Part shown: piece after piece, positions 17,423-26,227 of the stretch | Layout: each line of letters starts with the position of its first letter | How positions within the stretch are numbered: the first letter of the stretch is position 1 | Source of the DNA: JBBQSN01 sp963825505 | GTDB lineage: Bacteria > Actinomycetota > Actinomycetes > Actinomycetales > CAWJMD01 | NCBI GenBank assembly: GCA_963825505.1 | Contig: CAWGTL010000002.1 | Location: 62,001-126,000 of the forward strand | Length of the DNA: 64,000 nt | Direction: 5' to 3' | Notes under the pieces: generated by a model | Databases searched by the model: none | What the model saw: the letters and a program-made list of their open reading frames with translations, nothing else | Told to the model about the DNA's origin: nothing | Program-made: the position numbers and the translations under genes

Positions 17423-19413
17423 GCACCACCGCCGACGCCCTGCGCACCGTCCTCGACGGCCGCTGGGCCCACGTCAAGGACCGTGCGCGCACCGAGCTCC
17501 CCGCCGAGCTGCTGCTGTCCCCCACGGGCCTCGACCGCGAGGCGCACCGCGCCCGGGTCGCCGACCAGATGCGGACGCTCGCCGAGACCGGCCACGCCAG
17601 AGCGGGTTTCAGAGAGGAGTTCGGTGGGACCAACGACATCGGCGCGTCGGTGACGGCGTTCGAGATGCTCGCGCACGGCGACCTGTCGCTGCTGGTGAAG
17701 GCGGGGGTGCACTGGGGCCTGTTCGGCGGCGCCGTGGCCAACCTCGGCACCCGGGCCCACCACGAGAAGTACCTGCCCTCGATCATCGACGCCTCCCTGC
17801 CCGGCTGCTTCGCGATGACCGAGACCGGCCACGGAAGCGACGTCATGTCGATCGGCACCACCGCCACCTACGACGCCGTCACCGGCGAGATCGTCGTGCA
17901 CACGCCGCATCCCGGTGCGCGCAAGGACTACATCGGCGGCGCGGCCCGCGACGGGCGGCTGGCCGTGGTGTTCGCCCAGCTGGTCACCCAGGGGACCAAC
18001 CACGGCGTGCACGCGGTGCTCGTCCCGATCCGCGACGAGGACGGCAACCACGCGGTCGGCGTCACCATCGGCGACTGCGGTGACAAGCTCGGTCTGGCCG
18101 GTGTCGACAACGGCCGGCTGACCTTCGACGAGGTCCGCGTGCCGCGCGAGAACCTGCTCGACCGGTACGGCAGCATCGCCGAGGACGGCACCTACTCGTC
18201 CCCGATCGAGAGCGACACCCGGCGCTTCTTCACCATGCTCGGCACCCTCGTCCGCGGGCGGATCTCGGTGGCCGGTGCGGCGGGGACGGCCACGCGCGTC
18301 GCCCTCAGCATCGCCACCCGGTACGCCCTCGAGCGCCGCCAGTTCGCCGCTCCCGGGTCGCGGACCGAGGTCGTCCTGATGGACTACCGCGCGCACCAGC
18401 GCCGGCTGCTGCCGGCGATCGCCACCTCGTACGCGCTGCAGCTGGCCCAGAACGACCTGGTGTCGCGGATGCACGACGTCCAGACCGTGCTGGCCGAGCC
18501 CGACGGCGAGGTCGACGACCACGACCAGCGCGAGCTCGAGTCGCTCGCAGCGGGCGTCAAGGTGCTCGCGACCGCGCACGCGACCCGGACGATCCAGGAG
18601 TGCCGTGAGGCGTGCGGCGGCGCCGGCTACCTCACCGAGAACCGGCTGCCGCAGCTGAAGAACGACACCGACGTCTTCACCACCTTCGAGGGCGACAACA
18701 CGGTGCTGCTGCAGCTGGTGGCCAAGGGCCTGCTCACCGGCTACAAGGACTCGTTCGAGTCGCTCGACACCGTCGGCACGGTGCGGTTCGTGGCGCGCCA
18801 GGTGGCCGGCGGGCTGGTCGAGCGCTCCGCCCTGCGGGGCGTGGTGCGCACGGTGCTCGCAGCGGCTCCCGGCAAGGTCGGTGACGGCGACCTGCGCGAC
18901 CGCGCGGTGCAGCTGCGGCTCCTGGCCGACCGCGAGCGGCACGTGCTGGAGGGGCTGGCCAACCGGCTCCGGTCGGTGGCCCGCTCGTCCGACCCGTTCG
19001 CGGGCTTCAACGCCGCCCAGGACCACCTGCTCACGGCGGCCCGCGTGCACGTCGAGCGGGTGGTGGCCGAGTCGTTCGTCGCCGGGATCGCCGAGGTCGA
19101 GGACGCCGAGGCGCGGGCGCTGCTGGAGAAGGTCTGCGACCTGCACGTGCTGTCGACGATGGAGCGCGACCTGGCCTGGTTCATGGGCCACCACCGGATC
19201 ACGCCGGGACGCGCGAAGACAGTGACCTCGCTGGTGAACGGACTCCTCGACGAGCTGCGCCCGCACGCCCTGACGCTGGTCGAGGGGTTCGGCATCCCGG
19301 TGGAGTGGCTGGGTGCCGAGATCGCCACCGGCGCCGAGGCCGAGCGTCAGCGCGCCGCCGGAACCGCACCCGCGTCGGGTGCCGGGTCGCGCGAGCCGGC
19401 CGTGGTGGGATGA
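17419..19413 (+). CDS. Acyl-CoA oxidase / acyl-CoA dehydrogenase family protein
   Basis: FAD enzyme of 664 residues introducing the alpha-beta double bond in acyl-CoA. Length and motifs fit the acyl-CoA oxidase branch rather than ordinary ~390-residue dehydrogenases: CFAMTETGHGSDV (about 131), GGAGYLTENRLPQLKNDTD and TTFEGDNTVLLQ (about 419), in which the Glu corresponds to the catalytic base of peroxisomal ACOX. The remaining ~230 residues are the C-terminal helical ACOX domain. If a true oxidase it makes hydrogen peroxide and no reduced ETF. The GTG at 17419 overlaps the TetR stop and has GAGGAG five bases upstream. With the divergent operon the cluster holds oxidation, reduction/dehydrogenation, hydration and thiolysis activities. 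Confidence 0.88.
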   Translation: MSTTADALRTVLDGRWAHVKDRARTELPAELLLSPTGLDREAHRARVADQMRTLAETGHARAGFREEFGGTNDIGASVTAFEMLAHGDLSLLVKAGVHWGLFGGAVANLGTRAHHEKYLPSIIDASLPGCFAMTETGHGSDVMSIGTTATYDAVTGEIVVHTPHPGARKDYIGGAARDGRLAVVFAQLVTQGTNHGVHAVLVPIRDEDGNHAVGVTIGDCGDKLGLAGVDNGRLTFDEVRVPRENLLDRYGSIAEDGTYSSPIESDTRRFFTMLGTLVRGRISVAGAAGTATRVALSIATRYALERRQFAAPGSRTEVVLMDYRAHQRRLLPAIATSYALQLAQNDLVSRMHDVQTVLAEPDGEVDDHDQRELESLAAGVKVLATAHATRTIQECREACGGAGYLTENRLPQLKNDTDVFTTFEGDNTVLLQLVAKGLLTGYKDSFESLDTVGTVRFVARQVAGGLVERSALRGVVRTVLAAAPGKVGDGDLRDRAVQLRLLADRERHVLEGLANRLRSVARSSDPFAGFNAAQDHLLTAARVHVERVVAESFVAGIAEVEDAEARALLEKVCDLHVLSTMERDLAWFMGHHRITPGRAKTVTSLVNGLLDELRPHALTLVEGFGIPVEWLGAEIATGAEAERQRAAGTAPASGAGSREPAVVG

Positions 19414-19417
19414 CGCC

Positions 19418-19846
19418 ATGACCGACGCCTCGATGCCCACCACGCTGGACGAGCTGAACGGTTTCCTCGGCGCCTTCGGCGAGCACGTGGGGCTGCGGTT
19501 CGTCGAGGCCGGGCCCGATCGGCTGGTCGCCACCTGGACGGTGGGTCCGCACCTGCTGCAGCCGTACGGGATCGTCCACGGCGGGGTGCACTGCACGGTC
19601 GTGGAGACCCTCGGCAGCGTCGGCGGCGCGATCTGGTTCGGCGAGCGCGGCAAGGTCGTGGGCGTCAACAACTCCACCGACTTCTACCGCGCCGTCACCG
19701 AGGGCGAGATCACGTCGACGGCCACCGCGGTGCACCAGGGCCGTAGCCAGCAGGTGTGGGTGGTCGAGAGCCGCGACGCCGACGGCCGGCTGGTCTCCCG
19801 CGGCCAGCTGCGGCTGCAGAACCTGCCGCACCGTCCGACCTCCTGA
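19418..19846 (+). CDS. PaaI-type hotdog thioesterase
   Basis: Hotdog-fold acyl-CoA thioesterase of 142 residues. The family motif is YGIVHGGVHCTVVETLGSVG (about residues 48-67): the HGG turn and the Glu in the helix are the catalytic features of the 4HBT/PaaI group. The ATG at 19418 lies five bases after the stop of the oxidase gene, so it probably belongs to the same operon and hydrolyses CoA thioesters that accumulate in the pathway. A second ATG four codons later is possible. Confidence 0.88.
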   Translation: MTDASMPTTLDELNGFLGAFGEHVGLRFVEAGPDRLVATWTVGPHLLQPYGIVHGGVHCTVVETLGSVGGAIWFGERGKVVGVNNSTDFYRAVTEGEITSTATAVHQGRSQQVWVVESRDADGRLVSRGQLRLQNLPHRPTS

Positions 19847-19889
19847 GGTTCGCCGCGCGCGACCGGCGCGCGTGGGTGAGGCTCCGGTC

Positions 19890-20291
19890 ATGACGACCAC
19901 CTCCACGGGCCTCGCCCTCGGCGACGAGAAGTTCGTGTCGCTCACCACCTTCCGCGCCTCCGGCGAGCCCGTCCCGACCACCGTCTGGATCGCCCGCGAC
20001 GGCGACGCGCTCGTCGTGACGACCCCGGCGGGCAGCGGGAAGGTGAAGCGCCTGCGCAAGGACGCGCGGGTGGAGCTGCGTCCGAGCAGCCGGTTCGGCA
20101 AGGTCGCCGACGACGCTCCGATCGTCCGCGGGACGGCCGAGGTGCTCGACGACGCGGCGAGCGAGCGGCGCGTCGGCGAGATCATGAGCGCGAAGTACCG
20201 GCTGGAGTACACCGCGATGATGGGCATCGAGAAGGTCGTGTCGTCGGGCCCGCGCAACCGCGTGATGCTCCGGATCACCTTCGGCGGGTGA
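19890..20291 (+). CDS. PPOX-class (split beta-barrel) flavin/F420-dependent oxidoreductase
   Basis: Small split-barrel protein of 133 residues in the pyridoxamine-phosphate-oxidase-like superfamily. Signature strands are visible: KFVSLTTFRASGEPVPTTVWIARDGDALVVTT with KVKRLRKDARVEL, the pattern of actinobacterial F420H2-dependent reductases of unknown substrate. Cofactor choice (F420, FMN or heme) cannot be fixed by sequence alone. I use the ATG at 19890, with GTGAGG eight bases upstream; a GTG at 19872 would add six residues. Confidence 0.82.
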   Translation: MTTTSTGLALGDEKFVSLTTFRASGEPVPTTVWIARDGDALVVTTPAGSGKVKRLRKDARVELRPSSRFGKVADDAPIVRGTAEVLDDAASERRVGEIMSAKYRLEYTAMMGIEKVVSSGPRNRVMLRITFGG

Positions 20292-20346
20292 CCCGGGTCG
20301 CGGCCCCACCGCGCGCGTCCCCCATCGCGTTCGTAGGGTCGGACGC

Positions 20347-21270
20347 ATGAGGACTCGCAGCATCGGCAACGGAACCGTCGGACGCACCGAGGTCGGTGCC
20401 ATCGGGCTCGGCCTGATGACCTTCGACCAGAGCGGCACCCAGCCGCGCGAGCAGCTGGCCGCCACCGTGCGGGCCGCGCTCGACGCCGGCGTCACCCTGT
20501 TCGACACCGCGGACGCCTACGGGCCCGGTGACGAGAAGGGCGCCGACTCCCAGGGCGAGAACGAGCGGCTGATCGTCTCGCTGCTCGACGAGCTCGGCGT
20601 CCGCGACCAGGTGCTGCTGGCCACCAAGGGCGGCCACGTGCGCACCGCCGGCGGCGGCTGGGACACCGACAGCACCGCGGCCCACCTGCGGCAGGCGGTG
20701 GACGACAGCCTGTCGCGCCTCGGCGTCGAGCAGATCGCGCTGTGGCAGCACCACCGTCCCGACCCCGACGTCGACGTACGACGACGTGATCGGCACGCTG
20801 AAGGAGATCGCCGACTCGGGCAAGGTGCGGATGGTCGGGCTGTCGAACGCCGACCCGGACCAGATCCGCGCCGCCCACGCGGTGCTGGGCGACCACCTCG
20901 TCAGCGTCCAGAACCAGTTCTCGCCCAAGTTCCGCAGCAGCAAGCCCGAGATCGACGTCTGCGACGAGCTCGGCCTGGCGTTCCTGCCGTGGAGCCCGCT
21001 CGGGCGGGCTGGGCGACGCCAAGGAGCTGGCCGACAAGCACCCGGCGTTCGCGAAGATCGCCGAGGACCGCGGCGTCAGCGCGCAGCAGGTGGCGCTGGC
21101 CTGGGAGCTCGCCCAGTCGCCCGTCGTCATCCCGATCCCCGGCGCCAAGCGCCCGCAGTCGATCACCGACTCGGCCGCCGCAGCCGACCTCGACCTCACC
21201 CCCGACGAGGTCGCGGCGCTCGCCGACCCGACTCACCGCGGACGAGGTCGCGGCGCTCGACGCCGACTGA
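20347..21270 (+). CDS. Aldo/keto reductase, interrupted by three single-base insertions
   Basis: NADPH-dependent aldo/keto reductase of 306 residues after repair. The family signature GVTLFDTADAYGPGDEK, with the catalytic Asp and Tyr, and LLATKGG with the Lys are in the first frame. The frame breaks at about 20773 (an extra G; removal gives DVTYDDVIGTLKEIADSGKV), at 21002-21004 (an extra G in a G-run; removal gives WSPLGGLGDAKELADKHPAF) and at 21227-21229 (an extra C; removal gives ALADRLTADEVAALDAD and the stop at 21270). Three one-base repairs each restoring conserved sequence argue for sequencing error. The C-terminus carries two similar copies of LTxDEVAAL. The His of the catalytic tetrad falls in WQHHRP. 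Confidence 0.82.
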   Translation: MRTRSIGNGTVGRTEVGAIGLGLMTFDQSGTQPREQLAATVRAALDAGVTLFDTADAYGPGDEKGADSQGENERLIVSLLDELGVRDQVLLATKGGHVRTAGGGWDTDSTAAHLRQAVDDSLSRLGVEQIALWQHHRPDPDVDVRRRDRHAEGDRRLGQGADGRAVERRPGPDPRRPRGAGRPPRQRPEPVLAQVPQQQARDRRLRRARPGVPAVEPARAGWATPRSWPTSTRRSRRSPRTAASARSRWRWPGSSPSRPSSSRSPAPSARSRSPTRPPQPTSTSPPTRSRRSPTRLTADEVAALDAD

Positions 21271-21304
21271 CCCCGCCGACCACCATCTCGGACGGAGGCG
21301 ACGC

Positions 21305-22213
21305 ATGACGCAGACCGGGCTCGCGGACCTCGACCTGGACCGGGTCGAGCAGGAGCTGTACGCCGACGGGATCACCGCGATGCGCGGTGCGCACCCGCCG
21401 GAGCTGGTCGAGCGGCTGCACGAGGAGTGCATGCGGCTCTACGAGGAGGCGAGCTCCTACCCGGGCGGCAGGGTGCGGCGGGGGCCGCAGCGCTGGTACT
21501 TCGCGGTGCACCCCGAGCGGCTGTCGATGGTCGTCGACCTGCTGTCGCACCCGTGGTTGGTGCAGACCTGCCGGCACGTGCTGGGGGACGACTACCGGAT
21601 CCGCGAGGTCGCTTTCGACGTCTCCTTCCCCGGCTCGAAGCACCAGCCCTGGCACCGCGACTTCCGCCGACCGGTGGGGATGACCACCGGCGAGGACGGG
21701 AGGCCGCGGCTCACCGCGCTGGCGTTCAACCTGCCCACGGTCGACGTCCGGGAGGAGCTCGGCCCGCTGGAGGTGGTCCACGGCACCCAGTGGGACGAGA
21801 TCCCCACGGACGACGGCATGTTCCCGGCGAAGGGCGAGGGGCAGGAGCGGTACGAGGCCGACGACCGGCGAGCCCTGAAGCGCCCGAAGCGGGGTGACAT
21901 GTCGGCACGCACGCCGCTGATGCTGCACCGGGGGACGCCCAACGTCTCGCAGGCCGAGGAGCGGCCGGTCATGGTGATCACCGTCTACGCGGCCGACGCC
22001 GAGGAGGTCCTCGCCGGGCACACCGTGCTCGCCGTGACGCAGGGCTTCCACGACAGCCTGCCGCCGGTGGTGCGCGACCACCTCGACTGCGAGGTCGTCG
22101 ACCACCTGGAGCCGATCGTCAACACGCACGACATCGAGGGCCTCAACATGGGCGGGGACGACGACGAGGTCGAGGGCCCGGGCGTCGCCGGACGGATCGA
22201 CCCCGCCGTCTGA
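21305..22213 (+). CDS. Phytanoyl-CoA dioxygenase (PhyH) family protein
   Basis: Fe(II)/2-oxoglutarate dioxygenase-like protein of 302 residues. The iron-binding facial triad is suggested by QPWHRDF (His-x-Asp, about residues 117-122) and MLHRGTPNVS, whose His would be the third ligand and whose Arg could bind the 2-oxoglutarate carboxylate. Substrate unknown: this family hydroxylates fatty acyl chains, osmolytes and many secondary metabolites. ATG at 21305 with GGAGG six bases before; it starts 34 bases after the aldo/keto reductase stop, so an operon is likely. The acidic tail (GGDDDEVEG) is unusual but small. Confidence 0.82.
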   Translation: MTQTGLADLDLDRVEQELYADGITAMRGAHPPELVERLHEECMRLYEEASSYPGGRVRRGPQRWYFAVHPERLSMVVDLLSHPWLVQTCRHVLGDDYRIREVAFDVSFPGSKHQPWHRDFRRPVGMTTGEDGRPRLTALAFNLPTVDVREELGPLEVVHGTQWDEIPTDDGMFPAKGEGQERYEADDRRALKRPKRGDMSARTPLMLHRGTPNVSQAEERPVMVITVYAADAEEVLAGHTVLAVTQGFHDSLPPVVRDHLDCEVVDHLEPIVNTHDIEGLNMGGDDDEVEGPGVAGRIDPAV

Positions 22214-22227
22214 CCCGCGTCAGTCGG

Positions 22228-22317
22228 CGGAGGGCGTGGGATTCGAACCCACGAGACGGGGGTTGCCCGCCTAGCGGTTTTCAAGACCGCCGCGCTCGGC
22301 CACTACGCGAGCCCTCC
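22228..22317 (-). tRNA. tRNA-Ser(UGA)
   Basis: On the minus strand GGAGGGC pairs with GCCCTCC as acceptor stem, with discriminator G. The anticodon arm GCGGT-CTTGAAA-ACCGC gives anticodon UGA (TCA codons). A long variable arm (GGCGGGCAACCCCCGTC region) and the T loop GTTCGAATC are present, as expected of a class II serine tRNA. The 3' CCA is not encoded. The nominal end of the neighbouring regulator frame runs 37 bases into this gene. Confidence 0.96.
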
Positions 22318-25300
22318 TGGTTGCGGTGACACGGTATCCGGAGCAGGGACCCCGCGAGGCCGGCGAGCAGACGGCGTTCCCACGGCGGTACGGCGACGCC
22401 GGTGCGGGCCGAGGCGTCCTCGAGCGTCCGCACGAGGGCCGCGGCCCCGCGGTGGTCTCCTCGCCCCGCGGCCAGGACCGCGGACTCGACGAACCAGACC
22501 ACCCGCTCCGGCGGCAGCGCCTCGTCGTCGAAGCCCGACCCCGCCGCAGCGAGGAGGTCGGCGGCGTCGTCGGGGCGCTCGGTCAGCCGCCTGATCCGGG
22601 CCGCCCGCACCCGGACCCGGGCGAGGTGGTGCAGGTCGGCGCCCTCGACGAGGGCGCGCTCGGCGACGGCGAGCGCGGCGCCGGCGTCGTCGAGGCGTCC
22701 GGCAGCGAGCAGCAGGTCGGTGAGCCCGCAGCTGCCGAGGTTGAGGTGCAGCAGCCGGCCACCGACCGACGCGGTCCTCACGAGGGAACGGAACAGGTCC
22801 TCGGCCTCGTCCAGCCGTCCCTCGTGGTGGGCGAGCGAGGCCTCGGCGTGGACGACGATGTCCTCCCACCGCGCCGCGAGCGGGTGGGTGACGAGCGACG
22901 TCGCACGCCGGACGGGCGCTGCCGCGGAACGGACGTCGCCCGCGAGCAGGTGCAGCAGCCCCAGCCGCGCCGAGTTCACCGCGGTGATGCGCCGGTCGCC
23001 CTCCCGCTCGGCCAGGACGACGGCCTGGCGCTGGCGCTCCAGCGCCCGCGGCACGGAGCTGCTCGCCCACAGGGCGGCCAGGTTGTAGGCCGCTCCGCAC
23101 GCGACGGCGTCCGACGCCGTCGGCCCGTACCGCACGACGCTGCCGGCCGCGCGACCCGCGACCTCGATGGCCCGGAGGGTGGCGGCCTCCGCCGCAGCGC
23201 GGTCGTCCTCGTTGTCCCCCAGCGTCTGCAGGGCGAAGGCCTCCACCGGGAGGTCCCCGGCGGCCCGCGCCAGGGCCACCGCCTCCTCCGCGTGCCGGGC
23301 AGCCCGTGGGCGGTCGTGGGTCCCCCGCAACCAGGCGAGGTAAGCGAGGGCGATGGCGCGGGCGGGGCGTCGGGCGCGGCCGCGGCCAGCGCCTGGTCGA
23401 GGCTCTCCTCGCCCTCCCGCTCGTGCCCGGCCTCGAACCACAGCACCATCGCGTCGGCCACGAGCTGCAGCCGGTCGGCCGTCCGTCCCGCCCTCGTAGG
23501 TGGTCGATGGCGGCGCGGAGGTCGTCGGCCTCGGCGAGAGCCTGCTCGAGCCAGGCGTCCGCGTGCGGACCCTCGCTGTGGGCGGCGAGACCGGCGGCCC
23601 ACGAGGCGTACCACCGGGCGTGCTGCTCCTCGACCGCCTGCCGCTCGCCCGAGGCGTCCAGGCGCTCGGCCGCGAAGTCCCGGACGGTCCGGAGCAGCCG
23701 GAAGCGCGGACGGCCGGCCACCGGTGGCGCCAGCTGCACGAGGTTCCGGTCGACGAGGTCGACGAGCACGTCGACCACCGGGACGTCGGACCCCGTGCCG
23801 CAGACCGCCTCGACGGCGTCCAGGCCGCTGTCCCCCGGAACACCGACATCCGGGCCAGGAGGCGCTGCTGGCCTCGTCCAGCAGGTCGTGGCTCCAGCCA
23901 CCGTCGCGCGAAGGCTCCGGTGCCGGGCGTCGACGTCGGGGCGGCGGCCACGGACGTCGAGCAGGCGGTCCAGCTGGGCGAGCAGGCCGGACGCCGTGAG
24001 CGCGCGCAGCCACGGCGCCGCGATCTCCAGCGCCAGCGGGAGCCCGTCGAGCCGCCGGACCACGGCCGCGAGGTCGGCGGCGTTCTCGGCGGTGACGGCG
24101 AACGTCGGGTCGACGGCTCGCGCGCGGTCGGCCAGCAGCCGCAACGAGTCCGAGCCCGCGAGCGCCCCGAGGTCCCGCTCGTCCTCGGCCGGCACGGCGA
24201 GCGGGAGGACGGGGAGCTGCTGCTCGGCCGGGACGCCCAGCGCCTCGCGAGAGGTGGCGAGCACCCGCAGGTGGTCGGTGCCGTCCACCAGCCGGGCGAC
24301 GGTGGCGGCGGCGCCGGGCAGGTGCTCGAGGTTGTCCAGGACCAGCAGGACCGCCCGTTGCGACAGCACCGTCAGCAGCGCGGCCGCGGGATCCACCGCG
24401 CTGAGCCCGATCTGCGCCGCGATCGTCGCGGCCACCTGGGAGGCGTCCTGCAGGCCGGCCAGCTCCACCGCGACGACGTCGCCGCCACGTCGTGCCACGA
24501 CCTCCTGCGCCAGCCGGGTCTTCCCGGAGCCGCCGGGACCGGTGAGGGTCACGAGGCGGTGCGACTCCAGCAGGGCCAGGACCTCGGCGACCTCGCGGTC
24601 GCGACCGACGAAGGAGTCCTGCGGCGGACGCCGTGCCGACCGCACGGCCGGGGCCGGGGCCAGGTCGGGGTCCTGGCGCAGCACCCGCTGGTGCATCGCG
24701 CGCAGCGCCGGCCCGGGATCCGCCCCCAGCTCGTCGGCCAGGGACCGGCGGGTCGCCTCGTAGAGCTCGAGCGCCTGCTGGTGGCGACCCTGCCGCGAGA
24801 CGGCCCACATCGCGAGCTCGGTGAGGCGCTCGCGCCACGGCTCGGCGGCCCGCGCCCGCTCCAGCGCGACGACGACCGGGTCGAGGTCCGTCGGCTCCGC
24901 CGACCGCAGGACCGCCGTGGCCCAGCCCTCGAGCGCGTCGAGCCGGCGGTCCGCCAGGTGCCGGGCCGCAGCGGCGTGGAACGGCACGCCGGCGAGGTCG
25001 GCGAGCGGCTCGCCGCGCCACAGCCCGAGCGCCCGGCCGAGGGCGGCGGCGGCCGCACCGTGCTGGCCGGAGACACCCAGCCGGCGCCCCTGCTCGGCGA
25101 GCTCGGTGAACAGCAGCAGGTCGCAGGAGGACGAGGACAGGTGCAGCCGGTAGCCAGGACCCACGGTCTCGAGCAGGCCCCGGGTCGACCGGGCGGCGCG
25201 GTCGGGCTCGAGCGCCTTGCGCCACGCCGACACGTAGGTCTGCACGACGTTGAGGGCGCTCGCGGGCACGTCCTCGCCCCACAGCGCGTCGACGATCTGG

Positions 25301-25446
25301 TCGACGCCGACCACCTCGCCGGGCCGCAGCGCGAGGACGGCGAGCAGGGACCGTCGCCGGCTGCCGGCGGGCCCGGCCGGCCGGCCGTCGCGGGTCACGT
25401 CCAGCGGCCCGAGCAGGTCGACCCGGGGGGCGGAGCCATCGCCCAC
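22281..25446 (-). CDS. SARP/AfsR-like transcriptional regulator with NB-ARC ATPase and TPR-like region (five frameshifts)
   Basis: Large pathway-type regulator, about 1050 residues after repair. Order of domains: OmpR-type winged helix (RVDLLGPLDVTRDG to about residue 90), BTAD domain (about 95-240), a P-loop ATPase with GPGGSGKTRLAQEV (about 300), LLVLDNLEHL and LATSREAL, then helical TPR-like repeats. This is the AfsR/large-SARP architecture, used to activate target promoters. The frame breaks near 23380, 23501, 23836, 23862 and 23897; adding one base at each restores conserved sequence such as WSHDLLDEASSALLARMSVF. The GTG at 25446 has GGGAGG six bases upstream. The last residues overlap the tRNA and contain a rare ATA codon, so the true stop may be earlier. 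Divergent from the small peptide gene. Confidence 0.85.
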
Positions 25447-25500
25447 GGCGCACCTCCCGGGTCCTGTGGGCACCCACCCTGGCACCGGCGGCAGCGGCGA

Positions 25501-25529
25501 TCCAGTGGGGTTCACGTCGCGTTCCAGTG
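25501..25529. promoter_or_regulatory. Candidate SARP binding site: direct repeats 22 bp apart
   Basis: TCCAGTG occurs at 25501-25507 and again at 25523-25529, exactly 22 bases apart, with a weaker match (TCACGTC) at the 11-base mid-point. SARP regulators are known to bind heptameric direct repeats with 11- or 22-bp period. The site lies in the gap between the SARP gene and the divergent peptide gene, 62 bases before the latter's ATG. Function is inferred. Confidence 0.45.
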
Positions 25530-25590
25530 CCGGGGACCACCGTCGGTGCACGCCGACCAGGGAGGCCGGCACCCGACGCAGGAGGAAGCC

Positions 25591-25987
25591 ATGACCACCA
25601 CGTCCGTCCGTGACCGCCGGCCCACCCAGGGCACCGCCGACCCGCACCCCGTGCCCGTCCCGGCCGGCCGCCGCCCGCTGGGTCGCGGGCCGCGCACGGC
25701 GACGGCCGTCGGGCTGGCCGCCCTCGCGCTCGTCGGCTCCGGCCTGGCCCTGCGGGCGACGACCGGCTCGCCCGCCGACGTCCCCGGCGCCGTCCGCGCC
25801 GGTGGAGCAGCAGCGTGGGGCGGTCCCGACGTCTACGAGCCCGGCGGCCGCACGCGCCCTAGCAGGACACCGGTCGGTGGGGTGGTCCGGACGTCTACGA
25901 GCCGGCGGCCGCACCGCGCCCCGGCAGGACACCGGCCGGTCGGGCGGGCCCGACGTCGACGAGCCGCGGCCGCCGGCACAGGGTTAG
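25591..25987 (+). CDS. Small membrane-anchored peptide with C-terminal GGPDVYEP repeats, unknown function
   Basis: Starts at an ATG with GGAGGAAG correctly placed. The first 87 residues are one clean frame: a polar Thr/Pro/Arg-rich head, one hydrophobic segment (about 36-55, AVGLAALALVGSGLALRA) and an exposed tail ending in WGGPDVYEPGG. From 25828 the DNA is a tandem repeat of 62 bases, so the frame changes in each copy; the three frames in turn read GGPDVYEP, GGPDVYEP and GGPDVDEP. As given, the ATG frame runs on to 26031 as Arg-rich nonsense. If each copy lost one base (63 originally), either the protein has three 21-residue repeats ending at the TAG at 25985, or it stops at TAG 25859 after one copy. 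I do not recognise the family. Probably a target of the divergent SARP regulator. Confidence 0.6.
25828..25987 (+). repeat. 62-bp tandem repeat, two full copies and a partial third
   Basis: Copies begin with GACGTC at 25828, 25890 and 25952, spaced exactly 62 bases. They share GACGTCTACGAGCC, GGCGGCCGCAC, GCAGGACACCGG and GG-rich ends. Copies 1 and 2 differ at about ten positions; the third stops at a TAG. The period is not a multiple of three. Confidence 0.85.
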
Positions 25988-26091
25988 GCGTCCGGCGCCG
26001 CCCCCGGCCGGGGCCCCGGCGCTCGTCGTGAGCCACGCCGCCACCGCAGCCGCACGGTCCGGAACGGTCGAGCCGAGCAGCTCCACTCTCG

Positions 26092-26120
26092 GAGCGTGAC
26101 GATGCGTCACGCTCAGTGAC
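26092..26120. promoter_or_regulatory. Alternating GTGAC/GTCAC palindrome array upstream of the metallopeptidase
   Basis: A perfect 9-base inverted repeat (GAGCGTGAC - GATGC - GTCACGCTC, 26092-26114) is followed by another GTGAC at 26116-26120, so GTGAC, GTCAC, GTGAC recur every 10 bases, one helical turn. It is 108 bases before the next gene's ATG. It could be an operator or a terminator for the peptide gene; the 10-base phasing favours an operator. Confidence 0.45.
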
Positions 26121-26227
26121 CCTGGTGCGCCGTGCGGGGGAGATCGACGTCCAGGCCACAAGCCCCCGGCACGACGTGCCGACAGTGGAAGGTCCCTCCC
26201 GCACGACCTCCACAGGTGGCCCTCGAC

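Noticed and set aside
19854..19872. CGCGCGC / GCGCGCG hairpin after the thioesterase gene as a terminator
   Set aside because: Only a 7-bp GC-only stem, expected often by chance in this composition, and it reaches the next gene's possible start.
20347..21270. Programmed ribosomal frameshifting in the aldo/keto reductase and other broken genes
   Set aside because: There are many unrelated sites with no slippery-heptamer and structure pattern, and shifts of both signs; sequence error is simpler.
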